Assembly: GCF_900107925.1 (NCBI RefSeq) | Contig: NZ_FNUJ01000011.1 | Coordinates: forward strand, 1 to 64,000 | Source: Amycolatopsis pretoriensis | Lineage (GTDB): Bacteria; Actinomycetota; Actinomycetes; Mycobacteriales; Pseudonocardiaceae | DNA length: 64,000 bases | Reading direction: 5' to 3' | Part shown: positions 17,396 through 26,161 of the stretch, piece after piece | Layout of the letters: every line of letters starts with the position of its first letter | How positions within the stretch are numbered: position 1 is the first letter of the stretch | Notes under the pieces: generated by a model | The model's database searches: none | Seen by the model: the letters and a program-made list of their open reading frames with translations, nothing else | Told to the model about the DNA's origin: nothing | Made by a program: the position numbers and the translations under genes

Positions 17396-19561
17396 ATGCG
17401 CAAACTCATGTTCGGCGCCCTCGCCGGGCTGCTGGTCACCGGCCTGATCCCGGCGACCGCGGTGGCCCAGGGCGAGGCGCCCGGCGCCCCGGGCGCCCAT
17501 CCCAGCTGGCTGCCGGCGAACAAGACCGGCTTCGGGACCGCCCACGACCGGTCCAGCAACGTCTGGTTCACCCTCCAAGGCGGGCAGATGTCCGAGGTCT
17601 ACTACCCGGACCTCTCGACGCCGAGCGTCCGCTCGATGAACTTCGTCGTCACCGACGGCCGCAGCTTCGCCGTCGCGGACTACACCGCGAAGTCCCAGCA
17701 GGTCCGGCGCACCGACGACGACAGCCTGACCTACGAGCAGACCATCACCGACGACCAGCACCGCTGGCGCCTCCGCAAGACCTACGTCACCGACCCGGCC
17801 GCCACGACGGTGCTGGTGGACGTCGACTTCCAGTCGCTCACCGGGCGGCCCTACCAGCTCTACGCGGTCGCCGACCCGGACCTGACCAACGACGGTTCCG
17901 ACGACTCCGCCGCGCGCAAGGGTGACGCCGTCACCGCGCAGGACGCCACGAACGCCGCCGCGCTGACCGCCAAGCCCGCCTTCACGAAGACGAGCGTCGG
18001 CTACGCGGGCGCGTCCGACGGGAACACGCAGCTCACGAAGACCTTCAAGCTGGCGCAGTACGACACGGCCGCCAAGGGCAACGTCCTGCTGACCGGGCAG
18101 ACGAGCGCCGACGGCCTGCGCAACCGGCACGTCACCCTCGCGCTCGGCATGGGCGCGAAGGCTGCCGACGCGCTCCGCAGCGCGCAGGCGTCGCAGCGAC
18201 GCGGCGTCCGCGACATCACGCGCGCCTACGACCGCGGGTGGGAGCAGTACCTCCGCGGCGTGAGCAAGCCGCCGTCGTCGCTGAAGACCGACGCCGAGCG
18301 CGACCTCTACAAGGCGTCGATGCTGACGCTGGCCGCGAGCGAGGACAAGCACCACCCGGGCGCGTTCATCGCGTCGCCGAGCATGCCGTGGCGGTTCGGG
18401 AACAACGACCCGGAGTGGTCGCCGTCCGGCACGTACCACCTGGTCTGGCCGCGTGACCTCTACCAGATCGCGACGGGTCTGGCGGCCGGCGGCGACACCG
18501 GCGCCGCGAACCGCGCGGTGACCTACATGTTCGGCACGCAGCAGCAGCCCGACGGGCACATGCCGCAGAACAGCCGCGTCGACGGCGTCCCGTACTGGAC
18601 GTCGATCCAGCTCGACGAAACCGCTTTCCCGATCGTGCTGGCCCAGCAGCTGGGCCGGAACGACCTGTGGCCCGGCGTCCGGAAGGCCGCGGACTTCATC
18701 CTCGGTTACCAGGGTCCGAACGGGCAGCCTTCGCCGTACACGCAGCAGGAACGGTGGGAAGAGCAGGACGGCTGGTCCCCGTCGACGATCGCGTCGGTGA
18801 TCGCCGGGCTCGTCTGCGCGGCGGACATCGCGTCCCACAACGGCGCGGCCGCCGACGCCGCCCGGTACCTCGCCGCGGCCGACAAGATGAAGGCCGACCT
18901 GCCGAAGCAGACGATCACCACGAACGGGCCGCTGTCGAAGGCCCCGTACTTCGTCCGCCTCACGAAGGACGCCAACGCGAACGCCGGGACGACGTACAAC
19001 CTCGGCAACTCGAGCGTGACGATGGACCAGCGCGCGGTCACCGACGCGGGCTTCCTCGACCTCGTCCGGCTCGGCATCTACCGCGCCGACGACCCGGTGA
19101 TCCGCAACAGCATCCGGGTGACGGACAAGGACATCGCCTTCACGACGCCGACCGGGCAGTTCTGGCACCGGTACACGAAGGACGGCTACGGCGAGCAGGC
19201 CGACGGTTCGCCGTGGGACTACACGTTCCCGGCCGAGAGCCGCACGACGTTCGGCCGGCTGTGGCCGCTGCTGGCCGGCGAGCGCGGCGAGTACGAGCTG
19301 ACGCTGGGCGACCCGTCGTCGGCGGCGCGGCGGCTGCGTGACCTCGGCCGGGTGAGCAGCTCGGCGGAGACCATGCCGGAGCAGGTGTGGGACGAGAACC
19401 CGCCGTCCGGGCAGACCGGGTTCCCGACGGGCACGCCGAACACGTCGGCGACCCCGCTGGCCTGGACGCACGCCCAGTACGTCCGGCTCGCGCAGGACGT
19501 CAAGGCGGGTTCGGTGCTGGAGACGCCGAAGGTGGTCAGCTGCCACTTCCTCGGCTGCTGA
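17396..19561 (+). CDS. Secreted GH15 glucoamylase / glucodextranase-like enzyme
   Basis: 721 residues with a signal peptide (MRKLMFGALAGLLVTGLIPATAVA). Residues about 35-270 form the beta-sandwich N domain seen in bacterial GH15 enzymes (GFGTAHDRSSNVWFTLQGGQMSEVYYPD). The (alpha/alpha)6 catalytic domain follows, with HLVWPRDLYQIATGL, PYWTSIQLDETAFPI, the general-acid region QERWEEQDGWSPSTIAS and the likely general base in MPEQVWDE. It should hydrolyse alpha-1,4 or alpha-1,6 glucans from the non-reducing end outside the cell. The start is the ATG before the signal peptide; the ribosome site is weak (GGGG). Confidence 0.9.
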   Translation: MRKLMFGALAGLLVTGLIPATAVAQGEAPGAPGAHPSWLPANKTGFGTAHDRSSNVWFTLQGGQMSEVYYPDLSTPSVRSMNFVVTDGRSFAVADYTAKSQQVRRTDDDSLTYEQTITDDQHRWRLRKTYVTDPAATTVLVDVDFQSLTGRPYQLYAVADPDLTNDGSDDSAARKGDAVTAQDATNAAALTAKPAFTKTSVGYAGASDGNTQLTKTFKLAQYDTAAKGNVLLTGQTSADGLRNRHVTLALGMGAKAADALRSAQASQRRGVRDITRAYDRGWEQYLRGVSKPPSSLKTDAERDLYKASMLTLAASEDKHHPGAFIASPSMPWRFGNNDPEWSPSGTYHLVWPRDLYQIATGLAAGGDTGAANRAVTYMFGTQQQPDGHMPQNSRVDGVPYWTSIQLDETAFPIVLAQQLGRNDLWPGVRKAADFILGYQGPNGQPSPYTQQERWEEQDGWSPSTIASVIAGLVCAADIASHNGAAADAARYLAAADKMKADLPKQTITTNGPLSKAPYFVRLTKDANANAGTTYNLGNSSVTMDQRAVTDAGFLDLVRLGIYRADDPVIRNSIRVTDKDIAFTTPTGQFWHRYTKDGYGEQADGSPWDYTFPAESRTTFGRLWPLLAGERGEYELTLGDPSSAARRLRDLGRVSSSAETMPEQVWDENPPSGQTGFPTGTPNTSATPLAWTHAQYVRLAQDVKAGSVLETPKVVSCHFLGC

Positions 19562-19564
19562 AAG

Positions 19565-19615
19565 CCGTGAATGGCACATTGAGGGACTTAGCGTCCCTCA
19601 ATGTGCCATTCACGG
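19565..19615. repeat. Perfect 23-bp-arm palindrome between convergent genes
   Basis: Positions 19565-19587 and 19593-19615 are exact reverse complements around a 5-base loop (TTAGC). One arm contains CTCAATGTGCCATTCACGG. It begins four bases after the glucoamylase stop and ends nine bases before the deformylase stop, so it can act as a bidirectional terminator. The related core at 151-195 suggests a repeated genomic element rather than a locus-specific terminator. Confidence 0.85.
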
Positions 19616-19624
19616 ACCTTCGGG

Positions 19625-20203
19625 TCAGATGACGGCGCCGTCGTCCTCGGGGGTCTTCGGGGGGAGCCACGAGTTGCCCGGGACGCCCCACTTGTTGTGC
19701 TTCAACATCTTCTTCGCCGCGCGCGCGTGGCGGCCGACCAGGCGGTCCAGGTAGATGTACCCGTCCAGGTGGTCGGTCTCGTGCTGCAGGCAGCGCGCGA
19801 AGTAGCCGGTGCCCTCGACCTCGATGGGGTTGCCCTCGATGTCGGAGCCGGTCACCTTCGCCCACTTCGCGCGGCCCGTCGGGTACGACTCGCCGGGCGC
19901 CGAGAGGCAGCCCTCCCAGTCGTCGTCCGGGTCCGGCATGGTCTCCGGGATCTCCGACGTCTCCAGCTTCGGGTTGACCACGACGCCCTTGTGCCGCACG
20001 CCTTCGTCGTCCGGGCAGTCGTAGACGAACACCCGCAGGTCGAGACCGATCTGATTGGCCGCGAGGCCGACGCCCTCGGCCGCGTACATCGTCTCGAACA
20101 TGTCGTCGACGAGCGTGCCAAGCTTCTCGTCGAACTCGGTGATCTCCCGGGTCGGCTGGTGCAGCACGGGTTCGCCGGCGATAACGATGGGGTGGATGGT
20201 CAC
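19625..20203 (-). CDS. def: Peptide deformylase
   Basis: 192 residues, GTG start. Removes the formyl group from nascent protein N termini. The three metal/active-site motifs are intact: GVGLAANQIG (motif 1), EGCLS (motif 2, with the metal cysteine) and QHETDHLDG (motif 3, HExxH-type). Its place beside the divergent DUF3263 and LytR_C genes matches the order I recall in Mycobacterium (Rv0429c-Rv0431). Confidence 0.97.
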   Translation of the reverse strand: MTIHPIVIAGEPVLHQPTREITEFDEKLGTLVDDMFETMYAAEGVGLAANQIGLDLRVFVYDCPDDEGVRHKGVVVNPKLETSEIPETMPDPDDDWEGCLSAPGESYPTGRAKWAKVTGSDIEGNPIEVEGTGYFARCLQHETDHLDGYIYLDRLVGRHARAAKKMLKHNKWGVPGNSWLPPKTPEDDGAVI

Positions 20204-20358
20204 GGCGAGCCAGTTTAGTCGGACCCTTCTGGTAGACCTGCATCAGACCGTGACGCGCCGACGTCGATGCCCACGTCGGCGGCGGCTTCCGTGGTTGAAT
20301 GGCGCCCGCGGAAGAGCTAGGTCTGATTCGCCATGACGCCCGATTGAGAGGGACTCGG

Positions 20359-20667
20359 ATGGACGCCGCGGAGTCGATGGCTGAGCCGCAGCCGTCGCCG
20401 CCGAAGCCCGTGCCCGGCCTGACCGAACGCGAGGTCGAGATCCTCGCCTTCGAGCGCCAGTGGTGGCGACACGCCGGGGCGAAGGAGAACGCCATCCGCG
20501 AACGCTTCGATCTGTCCGCCACGCGCTACTACCAGCTGCTCAACAAGCTGCTGGAGAAGCCGGAGGCGATCGAAGCCGACCCGATGCTGGTGAAGCGGCT
20601 GCGCAAGACCCGCGCCGCCCGCCAGCGCAAACGAGGTGCCCGGCGACTGGGGATCGAGCTGAAATGA
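20359..20667 (+). CDS. DUF3263 protein
   Basis: 102 residues. The conserved block GLTEREVEILAFERQWWRHAGAKENAIRERFDLSATRYYQLLNKLLE resembles a helix-turn-helix (DLSATRYYQLLNKLL as recognition region), with a very basic C terminus (RLRKTRAARQRKRGARR). Putative DNA-binding protein, orthologue-like to mycobacterial Rv0430 by content and position. The ATG at 20359 is preceded by GAGAGGGA. Its stop overlaps the next start (ATGA), implying coupled translation. Confidence 0.85.
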   Translation: MDAAESMAEPQPSPPKPVPGLTEREVEILAFERQWWRHAGAKENAIRERFDLSATRYYQLLNKLLEKPEAIEADPMLVKRLRKTRAARQRKRGARRLGIELK

Positions 20668-21293
20668 GCGTGTTTTCGGGAATGTCCCGGCCGATGAAGG
20701 CCGCGGGCGTCGCCCTGGTCGGCGTGGCGATCATCGCCGCGGTCATCGGCGGGATCTCCGCGCTGAGCGGGGGCAACGGGTCCAACGAGGCCGGGCCGAG
20801 CGGCACGGCGACGCAGCCGGGCACGTCCGGCGGGACGTCGGCGCCGCCGGCCACGTCGTCGACGGCCACCCCGCCCTCGACGTCGACTCCGGCTTCGCCC
20901 ACCCCGCCCGTGTCGACCACTCCGGCGCCCGGCCAGCCCACGCCGGGGCAGCCCGGCCAGCCGGGGCAGCCCGGTGACCAGCAGGCGGGCAACAAGTGGG
21001 TGACCGTCCGGGTGTTCAACAACTCGACGATCAAGGGCTTGGCCGACCGCGCGGCGGAGGACTTCCGCGGTGGCGGCTGGACGATCAACGAGGTCAGCAA
21101 CTACTCCCAGGGCGTCATCCCGACGACGACGGCGTTCTACCGCCCGGGCACCGACGAGGAAGCCGCGGCCAAGCAGCTCGCGCAGGAGTTCGGCATCAAG
21201 GCCGAGCCCCGGTTCCCGGGCATCGAGAGCGCGAGTCCCGGCGTGATCGTCATCGTGACGAAGGAATACCAGTCCGGCCACAAGGGCAGCTGA
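20664..21293 (+). CDS. LytR_C-domain membrane protein (VirR-like)
   Basis: 209 residues. A short cytoplasmic N terminus, one transmembrane helix (AAGVALVGVAIIAAVIGGISAL, about 12-33), a Thr/Ser/Pro/Gln linker of about 70 residues, then a LytR C-terminal domain (KWVTVRVFNNSTIKGLADRAAEDFRGGGWTINEVSN). By domain and position it corresponds to M. tuberculosis Rv0431 (VirR), which links peptidoglycan and vesicle release; that role here is inference. Coupled to the DUF3263 gene by a 4-bp overlap. Confidence 0.85.
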   Translation: MSVFSGMSRPMKAAGVALVGVAIIAAVIGGISALSGGNGSNEAGPSGTATQPGTSGGTSAPPATSSTATPPSTSTPASPTPPVSTTPAPGQPTPGQPGQPGQPGDQQAGNKWVTVRVFNNSTIKGLADRAAEDFRGGGWTINEVSNYSQGVIPTTTAFYRPGTDEEAAAKQLAQEFGIKAEPRFPGIESASPGVIVIVTKEYQSGHKGS

Positions 21294-21323
21294 CGCACCT
21301 ACTTTGTGCTGCAAAGCGGGAGG

Positions 21324-23591
21324 TCAGTCGCCGGCCTGCGTTTTCGCGTACGCCTCCAGCGCCGCGAGCTGCGCCGGGTCGAGGCTCGGCCGGACCGTCT
21401 TGCGGGCCGTCTCCAGGTGCGCCGCGGTGACCTCGCGGGCTTCCAGGGACTCGCGCATCGCCGTCAGCGCCGCCTCGCGGATCAGCGCCGCGCAGTCGGC
21501 CGCCGAGTAGCCGTCCAGAGTGGACGCCACCTCGGTGAGGTCCACATCGGACGCCAGCGGCGTGTTCTTCGAGCTGGCCGCGAGGATCGCGGCGCGGGCC
21601 TCGGCGTCCGGCGGCGGCACGTAGACGCGGCGCTCGAGCCGGCCGGGCCGCAGCAGCGCCGGGTCGACCAGTTCCGGCCGGTTCGTCGCGCCCAGCACGA
21701 CGACCTCGCGCATCGGCTCGACACCGTCCAGTTCGGTCAGCAGCGCCGCGACCACGCGGTCGGCGACGCCGGAGTCCGACGACTGGCCGCGGCGCGGGGC
21801 CAGCGCGTCGATCTCGTCCAGGAAGATCAGCGACGGCGCGGCCTCGGCGGCCCGGCGGAACAGCTCCCGCACCGCGCGTTCGGACTCGCCGACCCACTTG
21901 TCCATCAGCTCGGCGCCCTTGACCGCGAAGACGTTCAGCGCGCCGGTGCCGGCCAGCGCCCGCACGAGGAACGTCTTGCCGCCGCCGGGCGGGCCGTAGA
22001 GCAGCACGCCACGCGGCGGTTCGACGCCGAGGCGCGCGAACGAGTCCGGGTACCGCAGCGGCCACAGCACGGCCTCGGTGAGCGACTGCTTGACGTCGAC
22101 CATGTTGCCGACGTCGTCGAGGGTCAGGCCGCCGGTGGCCAGGTTGTCCGAAGTGGACATCGACACCGGCCGGACGGTGGCCAGCGCGTCCAGCAGGTCC
22201 TGCTGCGAGATGCGCGGCTCGTCGGTGTCACGCTGGCGCAGTGCGGCCCGCAACGCGGCGTCGCGGCGCAACGCGATGAGGTCCGCGGCGACGAACCCGG
22301 GCGTCCGCTCGGCGAGGACGCCGCAGTCGATGCCGGTGTCGAGCGGGACGTCGCGGAGCAGGACGTTCAGCAGTTCGCGGCGGGTCTTCGCGTCCGGCAG
22401 CGCGAGGGAGAGCTCGCGGTCCAGCAGGTCGGCGGCGCGCAGCCGCGGGTCGGCGGACTCCGCGCGGGCCGTCGTCGCGACGACGGCGAAGCGCTCGCGC
22501 CGCAGCGCCGTCCGCAGCTCTTCGAGGACGACGGTCGCGACCGGCGGCGGCGTGGCCGCGGGCAGCAGCGCGTCGACGTCGGTGAGCAGCAGCACCGTGG
22601 GCCCGCCGGCCGAGCCGACGGCCTCGCGCAGGCGCGCGACCGCGACGTTCGGGTCCAGCACGGCGAGGTTCGGCGCGGCCACCGGCACGACGCGGATGTC
22701 GGCCTCGGTGGCGACCGACCGCACGAGCGTCGCCTTGCCGACGCCCTCGGGGCCGGACAGCAGCACGCCGAGGTGGGCGGGCGCGCCCAGCCGGGCCAGC
22801 AGCTCGGGGCGGTGGAAGGCCAGGTCGAACCACTCGGCGAGCTTGCGCGCGGCCGCCTCGGCGCCGATCAGGTCGGCCAGCGGGACGGCGGGTTCGAGCG
22901 TCTCCACGACGACGACTTCGTCCTCGACGATCTCGGCGTCGATCCACTCTTCGGCCGCGGTGACGGCGGAGGTGCGCACGAGCGCGGTCGCCGTCCGGGG
23001 CGCGGCGGGCTCGGGGGCGGGCCGGGCGCCGTCGCGCCAGACGACCACAGTGGACGGTCCGACCGCGACGGTGCCCGCGGGCTCGGTCGCGGTGACGGTG
23101 AGCAGCTCGTTGGTCCAGGTCGCCCCGATCGCCCGCGACAGCTGACCGCGCAGGCCGGCCGGATCGGACCCCGGCGTCGGCGCGAGGTCCTGCGGCAGCA
23201 GGGAAACGGCGTCGCCGACGGTGAGCACCTTGCCGATGAGGGCGAGCCGCAGCATGTGCGGGCTGACCGAGACGCTGGCCAGCCGCGACCCGGCGACGGT
23301 GACGGTCTTGGCCGCGGCGACGTCCGCGGGCGCGACCACGATCTCGGCGCCTTCGGTGACGCCGAGGTTCGACATGGTGACGTCGTCGGTGAGGACGATC
23401 CCGGGCACATCGGCCTCGTCGGTGGGCGCGGCGAGGGCGGCGCTGACCCGGGCCCCGGTGAGGTGCACGGCGTCCCAGGCCCGCAGGCCGAGCGCGTCGA
23501 GGACTTCGGGGTGCAGCCGGACGACGCCGCGGCGGGTGTCCAGCGCGGAGGGGGTGTGCCGGACGGTCAGCGTGATCTGCGGGTGGCTCAC
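21324..23591 (-). CDS. Cdc48/VAT-like double AAA+ ATPase
   Basis: 755 residues from the GTG at 23591 (GTG at 23600 is an alternative). An N-terminal Cdc48-N type double-psi barrel and second N subdomain (about 1-190) precede two AAA modules. D1 has a Walker A LLSGPEGVGKATLV and a weak Walker B LLLTDVDALL lacking the usual acidic pair. D2 is canonical: LLYGPPGGGKTFLV, LIFLDEIDAL and VVVLGATNRPELVDPALLRPGRLERRVYV. D2 is therefore the likely motor. Last gene of a psd-pssA-ATPase operon, an arrangement also found in mycobacteria (Rv0435c-Rv0437c as I recall). Substrate unknown. Confidence 0.9.
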   Translation of the reverse strand: MSHPQITLTVRHTPSALDTRRGVVRLHPEVLDALGLRAWDAVHLTGARVSAALAAPTDEADVPGIVLTDDVTMSNLGVTEGAEIVVAPADVAAAKTVTVAGSRLASVSVSPHMLRLALIGKVLTVGDAVSLLPQDLAPTPGSDPAGLRGQLSRAIGATWTNELLTVTATEPAGTVAVGPSTVVVWRDGARPAPEPAAPRTATALVRTSAVTAAEEWIDAEIVEDEVVVVETLEPAVPLADLIGAEAAARKLAEWFDLAFHRPELLARLGAPAHLGVLLSGPEGVGKATLVRSVATEADIRVVPVAAPNLAVLDPNVAVARLREAVGSAGGPTVLLLTDVDALLPAATPPPVATVVLEELRTALRRERFAVVATTARAESADPRLRAADLLDRELSLALPDAKTRRELLNVLLRDVPLDTGIDCGVLAERTPGFVAADLIALRRDAALRAALRQRDTDEPRISQQDLLDALATVRPVSMSTSDNLATGGLTLDDVGNMVDVKQSLTEAVLWPLRYPDSFARLGVEPPRGVLLYGPPGGGKTFLVRALAGTGALNVFAVKGAELMDKWVGESERAVRELFRRAAEAAPSLIFLDEIDALAPRRGQSSDSGVADRVVAALLTELDGVEPMREVVVLGATNRPELVDPALLRPGRLERRVYVPPPDAEARAAILAASSKNTPLASDVDLTEVASTLDGYSAADCAALIREAALTAMRESLEAREVTAAHLETARKTVRPSLDPAQLAALEAYAKTQAGD

Positions 23592-23615
23592 GCCGTTCAC
23601 CCTAGCGATGCGGGG

Positions 23616-24569
23616 CTACTTGCGGCGCAAGCCGATCTGACGCCACGAGCGGCGGCGCTGCCCGTTGGTGTTCTGGGAGTTGCCGCGCGGGGTGCGGACC
23701 GCCTCGCCGTTGCGGGGGAGGCGGACCGCGCGCATCGCCGCGCCGGCGACCCGGCGACGCAGCGGGCGTCGCAGGCCGAGGCGGCGCGGGGAGGCGCGGC
23801 GGATCGCGCGGCGCTCGCGCGGCGGGACCGTCCACGCCTCCGGGTGCGCCGCCAGCCAGCGGTGGCGGTAGACCGAATACGGGATGTGCGCCAGGTACAG
23901 GATCATCGCCGCGATCAGCGCGACCAGCGGGAACTGGATGATCGCCGCGGCCAGCAGGGCCACGCCGATCAGCAGGGGCGCGATCGCCTTGGCCGGGGCC
24001 TTGACCGTCTTCAGCGACAGCGTCGGGATGCGGCTGATCAGCAGGGCCGCGATCGCGATCGTCCACGCCCACACGACGTACTGCGACGACCACCAGCCGG
24101 AACCCCACTGCAGGTAGGCCACCAGCGGCAGCATCGCCAGCAGGCCGCCGGCCGGGGCCGGGACGCCGACGAAGAACTCGCTCGCGTACGGGGGCTGCTC
24201 GGTGTCGTCCAGCAGCGTGTTGAAGCGCGCCAGCCGCAGGATCATGCAGACGGCGAAGATCAGCGACGCCACCCAGCCGATCCGGTCCGCACCCGTCTGC
24301 CACACGTAGATGACCAGCGCCGGGGCGACGCCGAACGAGATGCCGTCGGACAGCGAGTCCAGCTCCGCGCCCATCTTCGACGTCGCGTCGAGGAGGCGGG
24401 CGATCCGGCCGTCCAGGCTGTCGAGCACCGCCGCGATGCCGATCGAGGCGATCGCCATCGCGTAGTTCTTCGTCAGCGCGAACTGCACGGCCGACAGCCC
24501 GGCGCACAGCGCGAGCACGGTGATGGCGTTCGGCAGCAGCCGGACGCCCGGGGTGGTCACGCGGACCAT
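23616..24569 (-). CDS. pssA: CDP-diacylglycerol-serine O-phosphatidyltransferase
   Basis: 317 residues. Makes phosphatidylserine from CDP-diacylglycerol and L-serine in the membrane. The CDP-alcohol phosphotransferase signature DGxxAR(x8)GxxxDxxxD is complete (DGRIARLLDATSKMGAELDSLSD). Several hydrophobic helices follow. A long Arg-rich C-terminal tail (about 245-317) extends beyond the usual enzyme length and is probably cytoplasmic. Starts three bases after the psd stop codon, in the same operon. Confidence 0.93.
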   Translation of the reverse strand: MVRVTTPGVRLLPNAITVLALCAGLSAVQFALTKNYAMAIASIGIAAVLDSLDGRIARLLDATSKMGAELDSLSDGISFGVAPALVIYVWQTGADRIGWVASLIFAVCMILRLARFNTLLDDTEQPPYASEFFVGVPAPAGGLLAMLPLVAYLQWGSGWWSSQYVVWAWTIAIAALLISRIPTLSLKTVKAPAKAIAPLLIGVALLAAAIIQFPLVALIAAMILYLAHIPYSVYRHRWLAAHPEAWTVPPRERRAIRRASPRRLGLRRPLRRRVAGAAMRAVRLPRNGEAVRTPRGNSQNTNGQRRRSWRQIGLRRK

Positions 24570-24572
24570 CGA

Positions 24573-25298
24573 TCAGCCTTTCGCAGGCGCGGCAGGGAGT
24601 TCGGCGATCACGGTCTCGCCGCCGATCGTGCGCTGGCCCTTGGAGACCAGCACCGTCGAGCCCGGCGGAAGGTAGAGGTCGACGCGCGAGCCGAACCGGA
24701 TGATGCCGTACGTCGAAGCGGCGCCGACCTTGTCGCCCTCGCGGATCTCGCAGAGGATGCGGCGCGCGACCAGCCCGGCGATCTGCACGACGACGAGCTC
24801 GTGGCCGTCTTCGGTGCGCATCAGCACGGAGTTGCGTTCGTTGTCGTCGCTGGCCTTGTCCAGGTCGGCGGACAGGAACTTGCCCGGCCGGTAGGCGACG
24901 CGCTCGATCACGCCGTTCGCCGGCACGCGCTGGACGTGCACGTCGAACACCGAGAGGAACACCGACACGCGCATCCGCGGCTCGGCCGGCAGGCCCAGCT
25001 CGGCGGGCGGGACGGCTTCCTCGATCAGCGACACGAGCCCGTCGGCCGACGCGAGCGCGACGCCGTCACGCGGCGGCGGGACCCGCTTCGGCTCGCGGAA
25101 GAACGCGGCCATCGCCACGGTCGTCAGCGCGCCGAGGACGCCCAGGCGCTTGGAGAACCGGCGCGCGAGCAGCGTCGCGACCGCGCCGCCCGCCACGAAC
25201 GGGCGGCCCGCCGGGTGCATCGGCGGCAGCGTCTCGCGGGCGAGCTGCAGGGCGTGTGCGACGGGGTTGGCGCCGGGCTCCGGCCGGGTGCCGCTCAT
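24573..25298 (-). CDS. psd: Phosphatidylserine decarboxylase
   Basis: 241 residues from the ATG at 25298. Decarboxylates phosphatidylserine to phosphatidylethanolamine. The self-cleavage site appears as PPGST near the C terminus, preceded by IIRFGSRVDLYLP; cleavage at Gly-Ser creates the pyruvoyl group. Other family blocks are FFREPKR, FLSVFDVHVQRVPANG and ERNSVLM. This is the short, archaeal/actinobacterial type. First gene of psd-pssA-ATPase. Confidence 0.93.
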   Translation of the reverse strand: MSGTRPEPGANPVAHALQLARETLPPMHPAGRPFVAGGAVATLLARRFSKRLGVLGALTTVAMAAFFREPKRVPPPRDGVALASADGLVSLIEEAVPPAELGLPAEPRMRVSVFLSVFDVHVQRVPANGVIERVAYRPGKFLSADLDKASDDNERNSVLMRTEDGHELVVVQIAGLVARRILCEIREGDKVGAASTYGIIRFGSRVDLYLPPGSTVLVSKGQRTIGGETVIAELPAAPAKG

Positions 25299-25545
25299 GG
25301 TCGGGTCCCCTGGTTTCGTGTCGGAAGGAGGTGTCGGCGCCGGGGTCCGGCCGCCGCGTACGGGCGCCCACGCTACCGCTGCCCCAGGCAGGGCTCGCCG
25401 CGTGCCCCTGGTCGGCTCCCTCGCGAGGGTGTCCCCGCAGCGGGTGGGAGGGGCCACATCCCGGTAACGCTTGGTCGAATTCAGCGACAACTCTCAGTAG
25501 TTGACGCCGTTCGGGGCGCTGCCGCGCGAGCCTTGGGAGGGGACG

Positions 25546-25764
25546 ATGACCGATCACCGCGATCCAGCCGACGCCCGCCTCGACGAGCTGTTCGGGGCGT
25601 GGCGGGCGGAGATCGACGAGGTACCGCTGCCGGCCCTGGTGGACCCGCTGCGCGCCGTCGACGTGGTGATCGAGGCGAAGAGAGGGAACCGGGGCCGGGT
25701 GCATCGGCCCCCCGACGGCGCATGCACCCGGCCACCGGGAGACGCGCGTGAGGAAACAGTTTAG
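25546..25764 (+). CDS. Small hypothetical protein
   Basis: 72 residues. ATG follows GGGAGGGG with good spacing. The first half is acidic and looks folded (ARLDELFGAWRAEIDEVPLPALVDPLRAVDVVIEAKR); the second is Arg/Pro-rich and probably disordered. No family recognised. It is divergent from psd. Confidence 0.5.
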   Translation: MTDHRDPADARLDELFGAWRAEIDEVPLPALVDPLRAVDVVIEAKRGNRGRVHRPPDGACTRPPGDAREETV

Positions 25765-25804
25765 CGGCTGATCGCCGGTTGATCACCGAATGTCCGAGCA
25801 AAAG

Positions 25805-26089
25805 TTACGAGCGGTCACCCGGGCGGCGGCCGACATCGGTTACGAGCCGCAGGATCGCCAGCAGCACGACGGCGCCGAGGATGGCCACGCCGAAGCTCGG
25901 GAAGTCGAAGTCGAACGTCTTCGACTGGCCGGTCGCGAGCCGGTAGAGCAGCCCGCCCAGTGCCGCGCCGACCACGCCGACGAGCACGCTGACCAGGCAG
26001 CCCTGCCGGTGCCGGTCCCGGCCGCCGACGACCAGGTTCGCGGCCCAGCCGACGATCGCGCCGAAGATCACCCATGCGACGAAACCCAT
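25805..26089 (-). CDS. GlsB/YeaQ/YmgE-family small membrane protein
   Basis: 94 residues. Three hydrophobic helices with the family glycine pattern: WVIFGAIVGWAANLVVGG, GCLVSVLVGVVGAALGGLL and a C-terminal VAILGAVVLLAILRLV. Members are stress-linked (transglycosylase-associated) inner-membrane proteins of unknown mechanism. It is divergent from the ArsR-type gene at 26162, sharing its operator region. Confidence 0.87.
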   Translation of the reverse strand: MGFVAWVIFGAIVGWAANLVVGGRDRHRQGCLVSVLVGVVGAALGGLLYRLATGQSKTFDFDFPSFGVAILGAVVLLAILRLVTDVGRRPGDRS

Positions 26090-26110
26090 GGCGGGAGCTT
26101 ACGCGAGCGC

Positions 26111-26158
26111 TTGCACAAGAGCTATTGCACAAGAGTTGTTGTACAACTACTCTTGTGC
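26111..26158. promoter_or_regulatory. Operator with nested inverted and direct repeats
   Basis: GCACAAGAG (26127-26135) faces CTCTTGTGC (26150-26158), with a perfect inner palindrome GTTGTACAAC at 26138-26147. An extra direct copy TTGCACAAGA begins at 26111. The array ends three bases before the ArsR-type ATG, a position suited to autorepression of that gene and of the divergent GlsB gene. Confidence 0.75.
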
Positions 26159-26161
26159 GTC

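Noticed and set aside
17294..19579. Minus-strand open frame of about 760 codons
   Set aside because: Antisense to the glucoamylase-like gene, which has a signal peptide and catalytic motifs.
25299..25490. Longer N terminus for psd
   Set aside because: The extension is Arg/Pro/Thr-rich and unlike the family; the ATG at 25298 gives normal length.
21306..25751. Plus-strand open frame of about 1480 codons
   Set aside because: It is antisense to the Cdc48-like ATPase, pssA and psd. The translation is low-complexity Arg/Gly/Gln and reflects third-position G+C bias.
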